Below, piece after piece: positions 1-8,632 of a DNA stretch of 64,000 nucleotides; the stretch's first letter is position 1; every line of letters begins with the position of its first letter. Both the position numbers and the translations under genes were made by a program. Source of the DNA: Pelotomaculum propionicicum (lineage in GTDB: Bacteria > Bacillota > Desulfotomaculia > Desulfotomaculales > Pelotomaculaceae). The stretch lies in assembly GCF_004369225.1 (NCBI RefSeq), contig NZ_QFFZ01000011.1, positions 20,244 to 84,243 of the forward strand. The letters run 5' to 3'. The notes beneath the pieces were generated by a model. The model was given only the letters and a program-made list of their open reading frames with translations, was not told where the DNA came from and did no database searches.

Positions 1-689
1 TCTATGATCACATAATGCCTGCCGTCACGTTCAAAAGCAGAGTCAATGGCATCCCTCGTAGTGCCCGGTATGTCACTGACTATAACTCTTTCCACACCGA
101 GGATCGCGTTAACGATTGATGACTTGCCCACATTAGGCCTGCCGATAACAGCAATCTTTATTGTATCGGGAGGATAATCCTCCTCAGTATCAGCCGGCAG
201 CAAGCTCACCAGCCTGTCCAACAAGTCGCCGGTATTCAACCCCTCGGCCGCGGAAACCGGTACCGGTTCGTCCAGTCCCAGCTTGTAAAACTCGTAAGTG
301 TCAGTTTCAAATTTAAAATTTTCTACTTTATTGGCAGCAAGGACAGCAGGTTTTTTAGATTTGCGTATAATTAAAGCTACTTCCAGGTCATCCGGGTTCA
401 AACCGGCCCTGGCATCCACAACAAAAAGGACAGCGTCCGCCTCATTAATGGCCAGCTCCACCTGACGCCTTACGCCCTCGTTTATTTCTCCGCTTTCCTG
501 GAAATCCAGCCCCCCGGTATCAACCAGGGTAAAACTGCGGCCGGCCCACTCTGTATCCTGGTAAAGACGGTCTCTTGTAACTCCCGGCTCACTCTCCACT
601 ATGGCTACCCGGCCGCCGACGATGCGGTTGAAAAGAGTTGATTTGCCTACATTTGGCCTTCCCACAATGGCCACAACCGGCTTAGCCAA
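1..689 (-). CDS. der: GTPase Der (EngA), N-terminal part, cut by window edge
   Basis: Ribosome-assembly GTPase with two tandem G domains. About 229 N-terminal residues are present; the rest lies left of the window. The first P-loop (GRPNVGKST) is at residues 10-18 and the second G domain begins near residue 180 with GRPNVGKSS. The tandem P-loops identify Der (usual length about 440 aa). The start is a TTG at 689, a few bases after a strong GGAGGTG; an ATG nearer the Shine-Dalgarno reads only four codons before a stop and is not used. Identification is firm; only the 3' end is unknown. Confidence 0.95.
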   Translation of the reverse strand, partial: MAKPVVAIVGRPNVGKSTLFNRIVGGRVAIVESEPGVTRDRLYQDTEWAGRSFTLVDTGGLDFQESGEINEGVRRQVELAINEADAVLFVVDARAGLNPDDLEVALIIRKSKKPAVLAANKVENFKFETDTYEFYKLGLDEPVPVSAAEGLNTGDLLDRLVSLLPADTEEDYPPDTIKIAVIGRPNVGKSSIVNAILGVERVIVSDIPGTTRDAIDSAFERDGRHYVII

Positions 690-704
690 AAAACATCACC
701 TCCG

Positions 705-930
705 CAAACAAATTGACAGGATTAACAGGATTTAAAAAGATGATTTACAGGATTAAAATAAGAATATTAAAAATATAAATATACCATGAAATCAATAAAA
801 GATATTAACTTATAATTTTAAAAATTAGTAACTTATTACCAAAACATTAAATCATATTTTAATTTATTAAATCTTAGTTTTAAAATCCTGTAAATCCAAA
901 TAATCCTGTAAATCCTGTCAATTTGTTTTA
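705..930. repeat. Palindromic intergenic repeat, copy 1
   Basis: The ends are inverted: AAACAAATTGACAGG at the left and its complement at the right. Inside each end are several iterations of ACAGGATT / AATCCTGT, and the centre is very AT-rich. A second copy with the same ends lies at 17806-18007. It fills the gap between der and the DUF512 gene and carries no ORF. It resembles a non-autonomous palindromic element or a family of small structured repeats; its function is unknown. Confidence 0.75.
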
Positions 931-963
931 ATAATTTATATTTTACCCCGGATTCAACTGAAA

Positions 964-2304
964 TTAACTATTTTTAATAAAAACATCTGCTCTTTCAGGG
1001 CTGCCGGTCAGGACATCCACCAGTTGGCGCGGTCCCGCCACAGCCGCTGTATTTACCTGCAGGCGGGATGCCAGTTCGGCTAAACTTATATCGTCCAGGA
1101 AAACCGGCGCTTCCTTTTTCAGCATGACTGACGGTATTACCAGCAGGTCGCCGGCCTCACCAGGCGCCACCTGCTTTAATATGTCCCTGCCTGTTACCAG
1201 GCCGGCAACGGTTACCTGCCGCCCGAAAAAGTAGTTCTCAATTGTATGCAGCGAGACATTCAGACCGCTGATTTTATTCAGTCTTTCCGCCACAGGTGAC
1301 AAAATTTGAGCCGCCAGTGACCCGGTTAAGATGGCAGCTTTCTTGGCGGCAATTTCTGGCGGCAGGGTTTTCTGCACTTTAGCCCATTCGTCCAGAAAAA
1401 GCCGGGTAAGGCCAACACCGTTTTCCAGCTGAGGGAAACTGCCGTATCTTACAGCCGGCGGTACCGTTTCTCCGGCCAGCAGGTAAAATTCGTCAGAGGC
1501 AAAAATAAAAGGGTCACCAAAATCATGCGTGTATTGTTTCTGCCTGGCGCCCACCCAGCGCACAAGGTCACTGGCTTCACCGGAGGCAACCCCCCGCAGC
1601 TGAAAAAGCTCCTGCCTGTAACGGGTAAGCCCTACGGGCACGACTGCCAGAGAACTGACTGACGGCCATAATCCGGCCAGGTCGGAGGTAGTCCGCTCCA
1701 GCTCCGCCCCGTCATTCAGGCCGGGGCAAAGCACCACCTGAGTGTGCATTTCAATGCCGGCTTCGGCCAGATAACCAAGCTGGTCCATGATTAGGGCCGC
1801 TTTGTCGCTGCCCAGCATTTCCCGCCTGAGCGCGGGGTTGGTTGTGTGTACTGAGATGTAGATCGGGCTCAGCCGCTGCCTCGCTATCCTGCGCAGTTCA
1901 TTGTCTTTAAGATTAGTTAGTGTGATAAAATTGCCGCTCCAGAAGGACAGGCGGTAGTCGTCGTCTCTCACGTAAAGTGTCTTCCGCAGCCCCACGGGCA
2001 TTTGATCGACAAAACAAAAAACACACTTGTTGGAGCATCTTCTGGTCCTGCCAAAGCCGCCGCCGCTGAATTCCAGACCCAGGCACTGGTCAAAGTCCTT
2101 CTCGACGTCCAGGATCCACAGCTCCCCGCCTGCTTTTTTCACATCTATACTTAATTTTTCTTCAGTCTCCCAAAAGCGATAATCAATCAGGTCATGCAGA
2201 GTCTCACCGTTTATAGAAAGGACCCGGTCTCCGGGCTCCAGACCGAGTTCCGCCGCGATGCTTTCCGGCTTCACCAGACAAACTTCCAGACCCCTGTTTT
2301 TCAA
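964..2304 (-). CDS. DUF512 protein: PDZ-like domain plus radical-SAM-like Fe-S domain
   Basis: A PDZ-like N-terminus (about residues 1-65, containing LGLEPGDRVLSING) is followed by a CxxxCxxC cluster (C90, C94, C97; CSNKCVFC), as in the DUF512 family often labelled putative Fe-S oxidoreductase. The motif suggests a 4Fe-4S cluster and radical-SAM-like chemistry, but no reaction is established. I place the start at a TTG at 2304, nine bases after GGGAGG. The in-frame ATG at 2337 lies upstream of this ribosome binding site. The gene follows the DUF3189 pair and precedes der, an order I recall from related spore formers. Length about 446 aa. Confidence 0.85.
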   Translation of the reverse strand: MKNRGLEVCLVKPESIAAELGLEPGDRVLSINGETLHDLIDYRFWETEEKLSIDVKKAGGELWILDVEKDFDQCLGLEFSGGGFGRTRRCSNKCVFCFVDQMPVGLRKTLYVRDDDYRLSFWSGNFITLTNLKDNELRRIARQRLSPIYISVHTTNPALRREMLGSDKAALIMDQLGYLAEAGIEMHTQVVLCPGLNDGAELERTTSDLAGLWPSVSSLAVVPVGLTRYRQELFQLRGVASGEASDLVRWVGARQKQYTHDFGDPFIFASDEFYLLAGETVPPAVRYGSFPQLENGVGLTRLFLDEWAKVQKTLPPEIAAKKAAILTGSLAAQILSPVAERLNKISGLNVSLHTIENYFFGRQVTVAGLVTGRDILKQVAPGEAGDLLVIPSVMLKKEAPVFLDDISLAELASRLQVNTAAVAGPRQLVDVLTGSPERADVFIKNS

Positions 2305-2361
2305 TGGGGCATTACCTCCCGCGTTTACTCTAAACAATTATCTATAAATTCCATAATATAG

Positions 2362-2823
2362 TCAAGGAAGATTTGAACGTACGGTTTTTACATCATGCAC
2401 CAACTCTGCAAGCCTGCCGTAAATCTTTTTAATCCCTGCCGCAGCCAGAGAGTAGCCCAGGGGGGCAAGGAACCTGGAGCCGCATAGCAATCTGCCTGCC
2501 AGAAGGTACAAGTTGTCCCTGACCCCGCTGTCAACCAGGTTCAGTTCGTCTTCCGGTATGTTGTAGATGCTCTGAAAGCTTTCAACCAGTCGGTGGACCA
2601 TGCCCCTCTCACCCTTGACGGACAGGGCATATATTTTATCCCCCTGCTCATCAGAGCCAAGTGATACTACATTACCCTCCCCGTCTCTTATATTCAAAAA
2701 CAGCTGGCCCCACAGCTGGCTTTTGCCCGGTACTCTCCCCGCGGGCAGGCGTCCTGTATGTATGGCTCCGGCCAGCGCGGCCAGAGGCAGTTTGCTGTCG
2801 CTGAAGTACAGAATCCTTTTCAC
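2362..2823 (-). CDS. DUF3189 family protein (downstream copy)
   Basis: A 153-aa protein of the DUF3189 family, paralogous to the gene just upstream. Both begin with a hydrophobic strand ending in a small polar patch (YFSDSKLPLAAL here, YHCYGGAHSSVT in the other) and share the spacing of the later LLP/GRLPAGRVP and GEG/GSDEQG segments. The start is a GTG at 2823 with a modest AGGTAGGT upstream, and a TAG lies in the same frame just before it. Function is unknown; the family occurs near sporulation genes in Firmicutes. It overlaps the open frame of the upstream gene by 152 bases. Confidence 0.75.
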   Translation of the reverse strand: MKRILYFSDSKLPLAALAGAIHTGRLPAGRVPGKSQLWGQLFLNIRDGEGNVVSLGSDEQGDKIYALSVKGERGMVHRLVESFQSIYNIPEDELNLVDSGVRDNLYLLAGRLLCGSRFLAPLGYSLAAAGIKKIYGRLAELVHDVKTVRSNLP

Positions 2824-3283
2824 TGTCTTTACCTACCTGGTCTTTTATTTTTCGCACCAGCTCGACCACCCGGAAATACGCGGCCTGGGTTCCCATTGTC
2901 ACGATCGGGCGCCCAAACCTGATAAATCCCCAGCGCCGCGAGATGAAACCTCCAAATTTCATAGTTAAATTAACTTTTTCCATCACATTTACAAAAAGGT
3001 AGTCATCCTGCGGGATATCAAAAATACCGGCCAGGCCTGCAAACACCTTTTCTAAAACCAGTGGCCGGCTGCGCCGTGCTGTAAGGTATATTTCATGGCC
3101 GAATTCATCAATACCCATAAAATAAATATGCCCGTGCTCGTCGGCATCCTGCCGGTCAAAAAGCGGCAGCTGCCAGAATTCCTGCTTTTCGGGGACATGG
3201 TCCACGGGCAGCAGGCCCAGGTGAATCGCAGCGGCGGTTACTGAGGAATGGGCCCCACCGTAACAGTGATATATAATTTTCAT
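2672..3283 (-). CDS. DUF3189 family protein (upstream copy), frame extended at 3' end
   Basis: Residues 1-150 are an ordinary DUF3189 protein (MKIIYHCYGG start, GIDEFGHEIYL in the middle). After about residue 150 the frame continues for some 50 residues that are simply the N-terminus of the downstream paralogue read out of frame. A TAG lies one base out of phase just after the codons for KDQ, so a single-base change probably removed the original stop. Either the C-terminal tail is spurious, or this gene has acquired a real extension. The start ATG at 3283 is followed by typical family sequence. Function unknown. Confidence 0.7.
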   Translation of the reverse strand: MKIIYHCYGGAHSSVTAAAIHLGLLPVDHVPEKQEFWQLPLFDRQDADEHGHIYFMGIDEFGHEIYLTARRSRPLVLEKVFAGLAGIFDIPQDDYLFVNVMEKVNLTMKFGGFISRRWGFIRFGRPIVTMGTQAAYFRVVELVRKIKDQVGKDSEKDSVLQRQQTASGRAGRSHTYRTPARGESTGQKPAVGPAVFEYKRRGG

Positions 3284-3292
3284 CGGCTCACC

Positions 3293-3484
3293 TCAATGCC
3301 TAACTAAAATGTAGCTGCCGTTCTCCAAATCATGCGCCATGGCGTCAAAAATTCTGGCTAAATAATTGGCGGTGCGCTCCTGTTCCACCTTATCCCGGGC
3401 AAAAAAAATAGGCGCTCCCCCACTGACTTGCTCCTTATCAAGGGCAACTATCGCTAATATAATGCCTGAGGCGGTTTCGTTCAT
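3293..3484 (-). CDS. Small partner protein of YIEGIA (capping complex subunit)
   Basis: A 63-aa protein beginning MNETASGIILAIVALDKEQV. It overlaps the end of the YIEGIA membrane protein by four bases (ATGA), implying translational coupling. I recall small proteins in this position being named capping-complex subunit for YIEGIA. The protein is soluble, with no membrane segment or signal peptide. Its biochemical role is not known to me; the coupling and the neighbouring spoIIP suggest a sporulation or envelope job. Confidence 0.7.
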   Translation of the reverse strand: MNETASGIILAIVALDKEQVSGGAPIFFARDKVEQERTANYLARIFDAMAHDLENGSYILVRH

Positions 3485-4401
3485 TGGTTGTTCACCTTCT
3501 CCTTCGCGGCGCGAATTGATGGGCCGGCCTTTAAGGGCTTGCTCCTGGCGCTCTCCAGTACGGGTGTCAGTTTTACAGCGGCAATAAGCTGTGCCGGATC
3601 CTTTTCCACCGGTAAAATATAAAGGCCCACTTCACCGGTATCAGGATTTTTTCTGGCCAGCGGCGTATATTCAGGAATGTCTATGTCCTTTTTGCTCCCA
3701 AGGATAACAGCGGCTGTAAAAGCCATGGCGTTACGCTGGCCGATATCATGTATGGTCGCCCTGGCGTTGCCGTCTTTAGGCTTGATTTTAACAGCCAGGC
3801 CGTCCTGCAAAATTTTTTCCCGCATAGACTGCAAACCAACGTTCATGATACCTATTTCATCCACCATCAGGACCGGACCTTTAAAACTAATAGTTGCTGG
3901 GACAACTTCGCAGATATCACCGACAATCTCGCCTGACATGAAATGGTGGCAGGCCAGCAGCGCCAGGACAGCCACCAAAACACCGGTAATCATGCCGCCG
4001 AACTGTACAGCCAGGCTGGTCGCGAAAGAGGCGCCCATCACCAGGTAGTTTCTGGCTTCAAAAGTCCTGGCGATCCCTTCGATGTAATCAAGCCCCCTTT
4101 TTACCAGTTCGGTTCTTTCCAGGCTTTCCAGCGTCCGGCGCTCCATGTTTCTGATTTCCCTGAACTGCTGTGCGGCCAGGGCCAGAAAGGTTACAGCCGC
4201 AAAATCAGGCTTCAGGATAGCGGGGACAGCCACGGCTCCCAGCGCGGAGGCGATCAGCCCCAGCAGGAAGTGCGCCAGGAAACCGTGCGGGTAACCGGGG
4301 TACTGCCGGTAGTCAATCCTGAGCAGGACTACACGGGCAAGTGTACCGGTCAGTACGCCGGATAATATGACAATAAGGTAGTCTGGTATATAGTTTAGCA
4401 T
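3481..4401 (-). CDS. YIEGIA family membrane protein
   Basis: A 306-aa integral membrane protein. It contains the family-naming motif YIEGIA (in LDYIEGIARTFEARNYL, about residues 106-122), several hydrophobic segments in the first half, and a soluble C-terminal half. The family is found in endospore formers and its mechanism is undefined. It lies immediately downstream of spoIIP (about 16 bases) and is coupled to its small partner, so the run DUF1614-spoIIP-YIEGIA-partner reads as one operon. Cell location is inferred to be the cytoplasmic membrane. Confidence 0.8.
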   Translation of the reverse strand: MLNYIPDYLIVILSGVLTGTLARVVLLRIDYRQYPGYPHGFLAHFLLGLIASALGAVAVPAILKPDFAAVTFLALAAQQFREIRNMERRTLESLERTELVKRGLDYIEGIARTFEARNYLVMGASFATSLAVQFGGMITGVLVAVLALLACHHFMSGEIVGDICEVVPATISFKGPVLMVDEIGIMNVGLQSMREKILQDGLAVKIKPKDGNARATIHDIGQRNAMAFTAAVILGSKKDIDIPEYTPLARKNPDTGEVGLYILPVEKDPAQLIAAVKLTPVLESARSKPLKAGPSIRAAKEKVNNQ

Positions 4402-4417
4402 CCCTGGCTCCTAGGGC

Positions 4418-5644
4418 TTACTCCTGGTCGTCACTGTCCTGCCCGCCCCTTTCCCGCGTACCCGGCTTGCGGGCGGCCCCGCGCAGGCTGAACAGCCCTG
4501 TAACCTCCCTGCCGAAGTTAGACATGTTCTTTTTCATATTGGCCGTGCTCCCAGAAGTTATTAAAAGATAACCCAGCCCTAAGACCAGGGTGATGCCCAA
4601 AATCCAGCCTACAGCTTTCCAGCCGCCCCCTCCGGTCGTTTTAACCGGCTTGGCGGCGGTAGGGGCTGCTCCAGCCGGCGCACCTGATATGCCTAGCACG
4701 GTTGGCACAGCGTCAGTAAACAGCGACACACCGCGTTCAGCTTCTTCTTTACTGTTGGTATGTGTGCCGGCCTCGATCAAAAGAGCTGTGGAAGAAAGGT
4801 CCTGGTTATAGTCACCCTTGCCGACAAAAATCTCTTTGACCACCTTCGCGTGCATTTCGTTGGCCGCGGCCATCATGCGCTTGGCAAAGTCCATATTGGC
4901 GTCCATTTTGGGATTTTCCCTGCCCACAACCAGGCGTACTTTTGCCACATTTTTTCCTTCAATATTTGAACGGTAATAACTTGGGTCAGGCACACCGTCC
5001 CGGTGCACGTCAAAGATAGCGGCCGGGTTGGTCTTCATTAAATTTGACGCTGTCCTGCGTGAGCGGACATAGGCGTTGTTGTCGTGCGGGTCATGGGCAG
5101 TCTGGTCGTAGTTGACAGTCATATTCTTACCCTGCAGCCTGTCAACCATAGCCTTGCCTACCTGGTAGATCCCTCCTTTAAATGGGATCGCTTCACTTCC
5201 GTCCGATGGCACATACGATTCATCAGTGTGGGAATGATAAATGGCAATATTCCCTTTTTTCTGTTCAGCCAGATTTGTACTGACCGGCACTTCCTGCCTG
5301 GCGTACAGTTCGCTGTACGCCACTATCTGGGGGTCAACCCCCAGAAACCTGGCCTCCGCCCTGTCACCGTCAACTTTATAGACCCGGTAGCTGTTTCCTT
5401 CTGAAGTGTAAAGCTCGTCTCCCACATAAGTGGTCCTGGCCATGATGCTCAAGGTATTACCCTGTTCGTCGAAGATTGTAGTGTACCTGCCGGAGAGGTG
5501 ATCCGGGCTCTCCTTATTGAAGAACCCGGCTATGGTAATGGCGGGATACACATTTGAGTTCCTGGCAGCGCCATAATAAATCAGGGAGACTCCTGCCAGA
5601 AGCAAACATCCATATAAAAAGGGTTTCAGCCGTTTACTGCTCAT
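4418..5644 (-). CDS. spoIIP: Stage II sporulation protein P (cell-wall amidase/endopeptidase)
   Basis: SpoIIP acts with SpoIID and SpoIIM to remodel septal peptidoglycan during engulfment of the forespore. This 408-aa copy has an N-terminal membrane anchor (about residues 8-25), a catalytic region with YHSHTDESYVP, IFDVHRDGVPDP and LLIEAGTHTNS (metal-binding His/Glu pattern of the family), and a second hydrophobic segment near residue 350. The C-terminal tail is charged. The extra C-terminal transmembrane segment is a variation also seen in clostridial relatives. It overlaps the upstream DUF1614 gene by 11 bases, so the two are probably co-transcribed. Confidence 0.93.
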   Translation of the reverse strand: MSSKRLKPFLYGCLLLAGVSLIYYGAARNSNVYPAITIAGFFNKESPDHLSGRYTTIFDEQGNTLSIMARTTYVGDELYTSEGNSYRVYKVDGDRAEARFLGVDPQIVAYSELYARQEVPVSTNLAEQKKGNIAIYHSHTDESYVPSDGSEAIPFKGGIYQVGKAMVDRLQGKNMTVNYDQTAHDPHDNNAYVRSRRTASNLMKTNPAAIFDVHRDGVPDPSYYRSNIEGKNVAKVRLVVGRENPKMDANMDFAKRMMAAANEMHAKVVKEIFVGKGDYNQDLSSTALLIEAGTHTNSKEEAERGVSLFTDAVPTVLGISGAPAGAAPTAAKPVKTTGGGGWKAVGWILGITLVLGLGYLLITSGSTANMKKNMSNFGREVTGLFSLRGAARKPGTRERGGQDSDDQE

Positions 5645-6401
5645 CCTTTTCCATCTCCTTTACCCTTGCTGTTTCCCAGTCCGGGCCGGTCCCACTATCA
5701 CTGTCCGGGCCTGGTTTTTTCAGCCCTTTCACCAGTTCTTCCGGCCGTCCTTTGGCACTGGGCCCGCCTGCCAGCCTCTCCAATGATTCACCTATAAGCT
5801 CTGCTAGGATAACCGCGACTATGCCGGCCAGTACAATGGTGTCAAACGCCCCGGCGCCCCCGATATTAACTCTGTAATTCGCCGGCGCTCCCTGGTAGAC
5901 CAGCCAGACGTAGTGAAAAACATCGACCAGGAGCACACCCAGAGTAGCCGATATGAAAGCGCCTCTCCTCGATCTGCCGAAGAGGTAGGCAACAATACCA
6001 CCTACAAGGGGATAAAGATAAATGGGGTCGAGGACTGCGTAACGCCCGGCAGGCTCCATAGTCGTCCCTCGGTTGACAAGAGACCCGATAAAATAAACTA
6101 TAACCGCCGTCGCGGCAGTTCCCACCAGCGCCCTGACCCATTCCTTCCCGCTGCCGGCCCTGGCTAAAAGGTAAATTGCCAGCCCCAGCGGCACCAGAGC
6201 GCCGCCCACATTCAAAGAAGTGTTAAAAGGAAGAAAGGGAAGGGGGATATTTATATAACTTCCAATAATTATAGCCCCTATCACCACTAAGGCGCCCCTG
6301 TCCGACAGCCTCATCCGGTCCAATGCCCGCTGGGCCAGACCCAGGTAAATAACAATTGACGCCACTAGTAAAATGATGATACCGATGTTGTTCTGGTCCA
6401 T
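5634..6401 (-). CDS. DUF1614 family membrane protein
   Basis: A 255-aa protein with about seven hydrophobic segments through residue 200 and a charged C-terminal tail rich in Lys, Pro and Asp. The sequence LNVGGALVPLGLAIYLL is typical of DUF1614. No function is assigned to the family. The 3' end overlaps spoIIP by 11 bases, so a sporulation-linked envelope role is plausible by context only. It is the first gene of the spoIIP operon; two terminators separate it from ispH-rpsA upstream. Confidence 0.75.
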   Translation of the reverse strand: MDQNNIGIIILLVASIVIYLGLAQRALDRMRLSDRGALVVIGAIIIGSYINIPLPFLPFNTSLNVGGALVPLGLAIYLLARAGSGKEWVRALVGTAATAVIVYFIGSLVNRGTTMEPAGRYAVLDPIYLYPLVGGIVAYLFGRSRRGAFISATLGVLLVDVFHYVWLVYQGAPANYRVNIGGAGAFDTIVLAGIVAVILAELIGESLERLAGGPSAKGRPEELVKGLKKPGPDSDSGTGPDWETARVKEMEKDEQ

Positions 6402-6462
6402 ATTTTAAGCCTCCTCATGCTTGGAAATATCATGAATTAGGCTGTCCATTCGGCTTTAAATT

Positions 6463-6499
6463 ATACAAAAAAACCTCTGAATTAATTAATCAGAGGTTT
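6463..6499 (-). terminator. Second intrinsic terminator downstream of ispH-rpsA
   Basis: On the minus strand a perfect 10-bp stem (AAACCTCTGA paired with TCAGAGGTTT, 9-nt loop) is followed by a run of seven T. It lies about 35 bases beyond the first terminator and before the DUF1614 gene, giving a tandem stop. Confidence 0.85.
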
Positions 6500-6508
6500 A
6501 TCATATAG

Positions 6509-6535
6509 AAAAAAAGCGGCTTTGCGCCGCTTTTT
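6509..6535 (-). terminator. Intrinsic terminator of ispH-rpsA
   Basis: Immediately after the ispH-rpsA stop codon, a perfect 10-bp stem (AAAAAGCGGC / GCCGCTTTTT, 5-nt loop) ends in a T-rich tract on the minus strand. Confidence 0.9.
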
Positions 6536-8546
6536 ACTCAATATCCTTTTTCTCAAAAAGGTCGCCTACCATGTCTCCAATAGTAACCACATCGTTCTTT
6601 TCCTGAGTTTTGGTGTTGTTAAAATCGCGGACTTCGCGTTCCTGTTTTTCTTTGGCGACCTCCCTGATCGAGAGTCGAATACGCTTCTCAGCCGGGTCCA
6701 CACTCAAAACTTTTACATTGACCTCTTCTCCCTCGCTTACAACCTCATCGGGCTTAGCGACATGCCGGTCCGCCAGGTGCGAAATATGGACCAGGCCTTC
6801 CACACCGGGCTCCAGCTGTACAAAGGCGCCAAACGGGGCCAACCTGACCACCTTGGCCTTGACCACACCGCCTACCGCGTACTTTTGTTCCACGGTATCC
6901 CAGGGGTTAGGCAGCACCTGCTTTAAGCCCAGGGAAATCTTTTCATTATCCCGGTCAATTCTTAAAACCTTGACTTCTATTTCGTCCCCTACCTTCACCA
7001 CTTCCGAAGGATGATTGATCCGGTGCCAGGACATTTCTGAAATGTGCAGTAGCCCGTCAACGCCGCCAATATCCACAAATGACCCAAACTGAGTCAACCG
7101 GCGCACAACCCCTTTAACTACCTGGCCCTCTTCCAGGTTGTCCAGCATTTCCTGGCGTATCCTGGCATATTCTTCTTCCAGCACGGCCTTGCGTGAAAGA
7201 ATCACTTTTTTCCTGCCCCGGTTTAGTTCAATGACTCTTGCGGTAATGGTCTGGTTAAGATATTTGGAGAGGTCTTCCACATATCCCCTTTCAACCAGTG
7301 AGGCAGGCAGAAAAGCACGCACACCGACATCCACCAGCAGCCCGCCTTTGACCACATCACGCACGACTCCTTCAACAGGTTCACCGGAGTTTAATATCTC
7401 CTCAAGCTTTTCCCAGGCTTTTTCAGCATCTGCTTTTTCTTTTGACAGAATCAGTTTCCCTTCGTTGTCCTCTGCTTTTAAAACATAAACTTCTATTTCA
7501 TCCCCCACTTTGACAATGTCCTGTGGGGAAGTAACATCACAGCAGGACAGTTCCCTGATCGGAATGATCCCTTCTGATTTGGCCCCCACGTCGACCATCA
7601 CCTCGTCCTGGCCGACATGCACTACCGTGCCGGTAACAATGTCTCCCGGCCGGACAGCCTTCACTTCAACAGCGTCTTTCATCTCTTCTTCCTGCTCAGG
7701 GCCGTTTTGTTCTTCAATCTCGCTCATTCGTCTCCTTACCTCCTCTATAATCCAGTCAGGTGTGGACGCACCCGCTGTTAATCCGGCCGTATTTACCCCG
7801 TTAAACCAGGCCGGATCCAACTCATCAGCCGTCTCTATAAGGTGTGTGGCAGTTCCCGAAGCAGCGCAGAGACCGGCCAATTTCCTGGTGTTAGCGCTAT
7901 TTGCGCCTCCCACAACGACCATCATGCCGACCTTGCCGGCAAGTTCCCGGGCCGCCTGCTGCCGCTGGCTCGTGGCGTTGCAGATGGTGTTGCATACCTT
8001 AATCTTCGCGCCAGTGCCGCGCAGCACTTCAACAACAGAATTAAAGTTTTCCAGTGGCTGCGTTGTTTGGGCTATCACCCCGTATGCCGCTTCCTTGTTT
8101 AAAAGAGCCGCCTCCGCGGGGTTTTCCACCACAATCGCCTTGCCGCCTGTCCAACCTTTAATTCCCTGGACTTCAGGGTGATCCCTGTCCCCTACCACCA
8201 CTACCTGATAGCCTTGCTCCGTCAGGTCATGGGCCAATTCCTGCGCCCTGCGCACAAACGTGCAGGTAGCATCAACTATATCTAAACCAAGCACCCGGGC
8301 TTCATTCACTATCTCCGGACTTACGCCATGGGACCTGATTACTATCGTACCATTGCTTATTTCTTTTAAATTGTCTATCTCCACAACGCCCATTTCAGCC
8401 AGGCTTGCCACTACCTGGGGGTTGTGAATTAAAGGACCCAGGGTATAAATAGGGCCTGGATTACCGCGCACAGTATCCTTTACTATTTCTATAGCCCTCT
8501 TAACACCGAAACAGAACCCGGCTTTCGCGGCTACCCGTACCTTCAT
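6534..8546 (-). CDS. ispH: Fused HMBPP reductase (IspH) and ribosomal protein S1
   Basis: A 670-aa bifunctional protein. Residues 1 to about 285 are IspH, which reduces HMBPP to IPP and DMAPP in the MEP isoprenoid pathway; its three 4Fe-4S cysteines are C12 (FCFGVKRA), C95 (ATCTF) and C189 (TICNAT). The C-terminal part carries four S1 RNA-binding repeats (starting near residues 303, 388, 474 and 560), each with the G-x-V/F-hydrophobic-D-G pattern, as in RpsA. This fusion is well known in clostridia. The gene ends at a tandem terminator and is the last of the aroF-tyrA-aroA-cmk-plsC-ispH run, with an 86-base gap after plsC. Confidence 0.95.
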   Translation of the reverse strand: MKVRVAAKAGFCFGVKRAIEIVKDTVRGNPGPIYTLGPLIHNPQVVASLAEMGVVEIDNLKEISNGTIVIRSHGVSPEIVNEARVLGLDIVDATCTFVRRAQELAHDLTEQGYQVVVVGDRDHPEVQGIKGWTGGKAIVVENPAEAALLNKEAAYGVIAQTTQPLENFNSVVEVLRGTGAKIKVCNTICNATSQRQQAARELAGKVGMMVVVGGANSANTRKLAGLCAASGTATHLIETADELDPAWFNGVNTAGLTAGASTPDWIIEEVRRRMSEIEEQNGPEQEEEMKDAVEVKAVRPGDIVTGTVVHVGQDEVMVDVGAKSEGIIPIRELSCCDVTSPQDIVKVGDEIEVYVLKAEDNEGKLILSKEKADAEKAWEKLEEILNSGEPVEGVVRDVVKGGLLVDVGVRAFLPASLVERGYVEDLSKYLNQTITARVIELNRGRKKVILSRKAVLEEEYARIRQEMLDNLEEGQVVKGVVRRLTQFGSFVDIGGVDGLLHISEMSWHRINHPSEVVKVGDEIEVKVLRIDRDNEKISLGLKQVLPNPWDTVEQKYAVGGVVKAKVVRLAPFGAFVQLEPGVEGLVHISHLADRHVAKPDEVVSEGEEVNVKVLSVDPAEKRIRLSIREVAKEKQEREVRDFNNTKTQEKNDVVTIGDMVGDLFEKKDIE

Positions 8547-8632
8547 TTTACCACCGCTTTACCCGTATCATAAAGTGTTTCGCTCAGATACCGTAAAAAT
8601 CCTTCAAAAAATTAATTGTCCGGCACAGACTT

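Noticed and set aside
690..705. ATG start for der next to GGAGGTG
   Set aside because: That frame stops after four codons; the TTG at 689 opens the full Der sequence.
705..930. CRISPR array from ACAGGATT repeats
   Set aside because: Repeats are short, irregular, and arranged as inverted ends without spacers or cas genes.
7510..8181. A 223-codon plus-strand frame inside ispH-rpsA
   Set aside because: Antisense shadow of the IspH domain; no ribosome site or motif.
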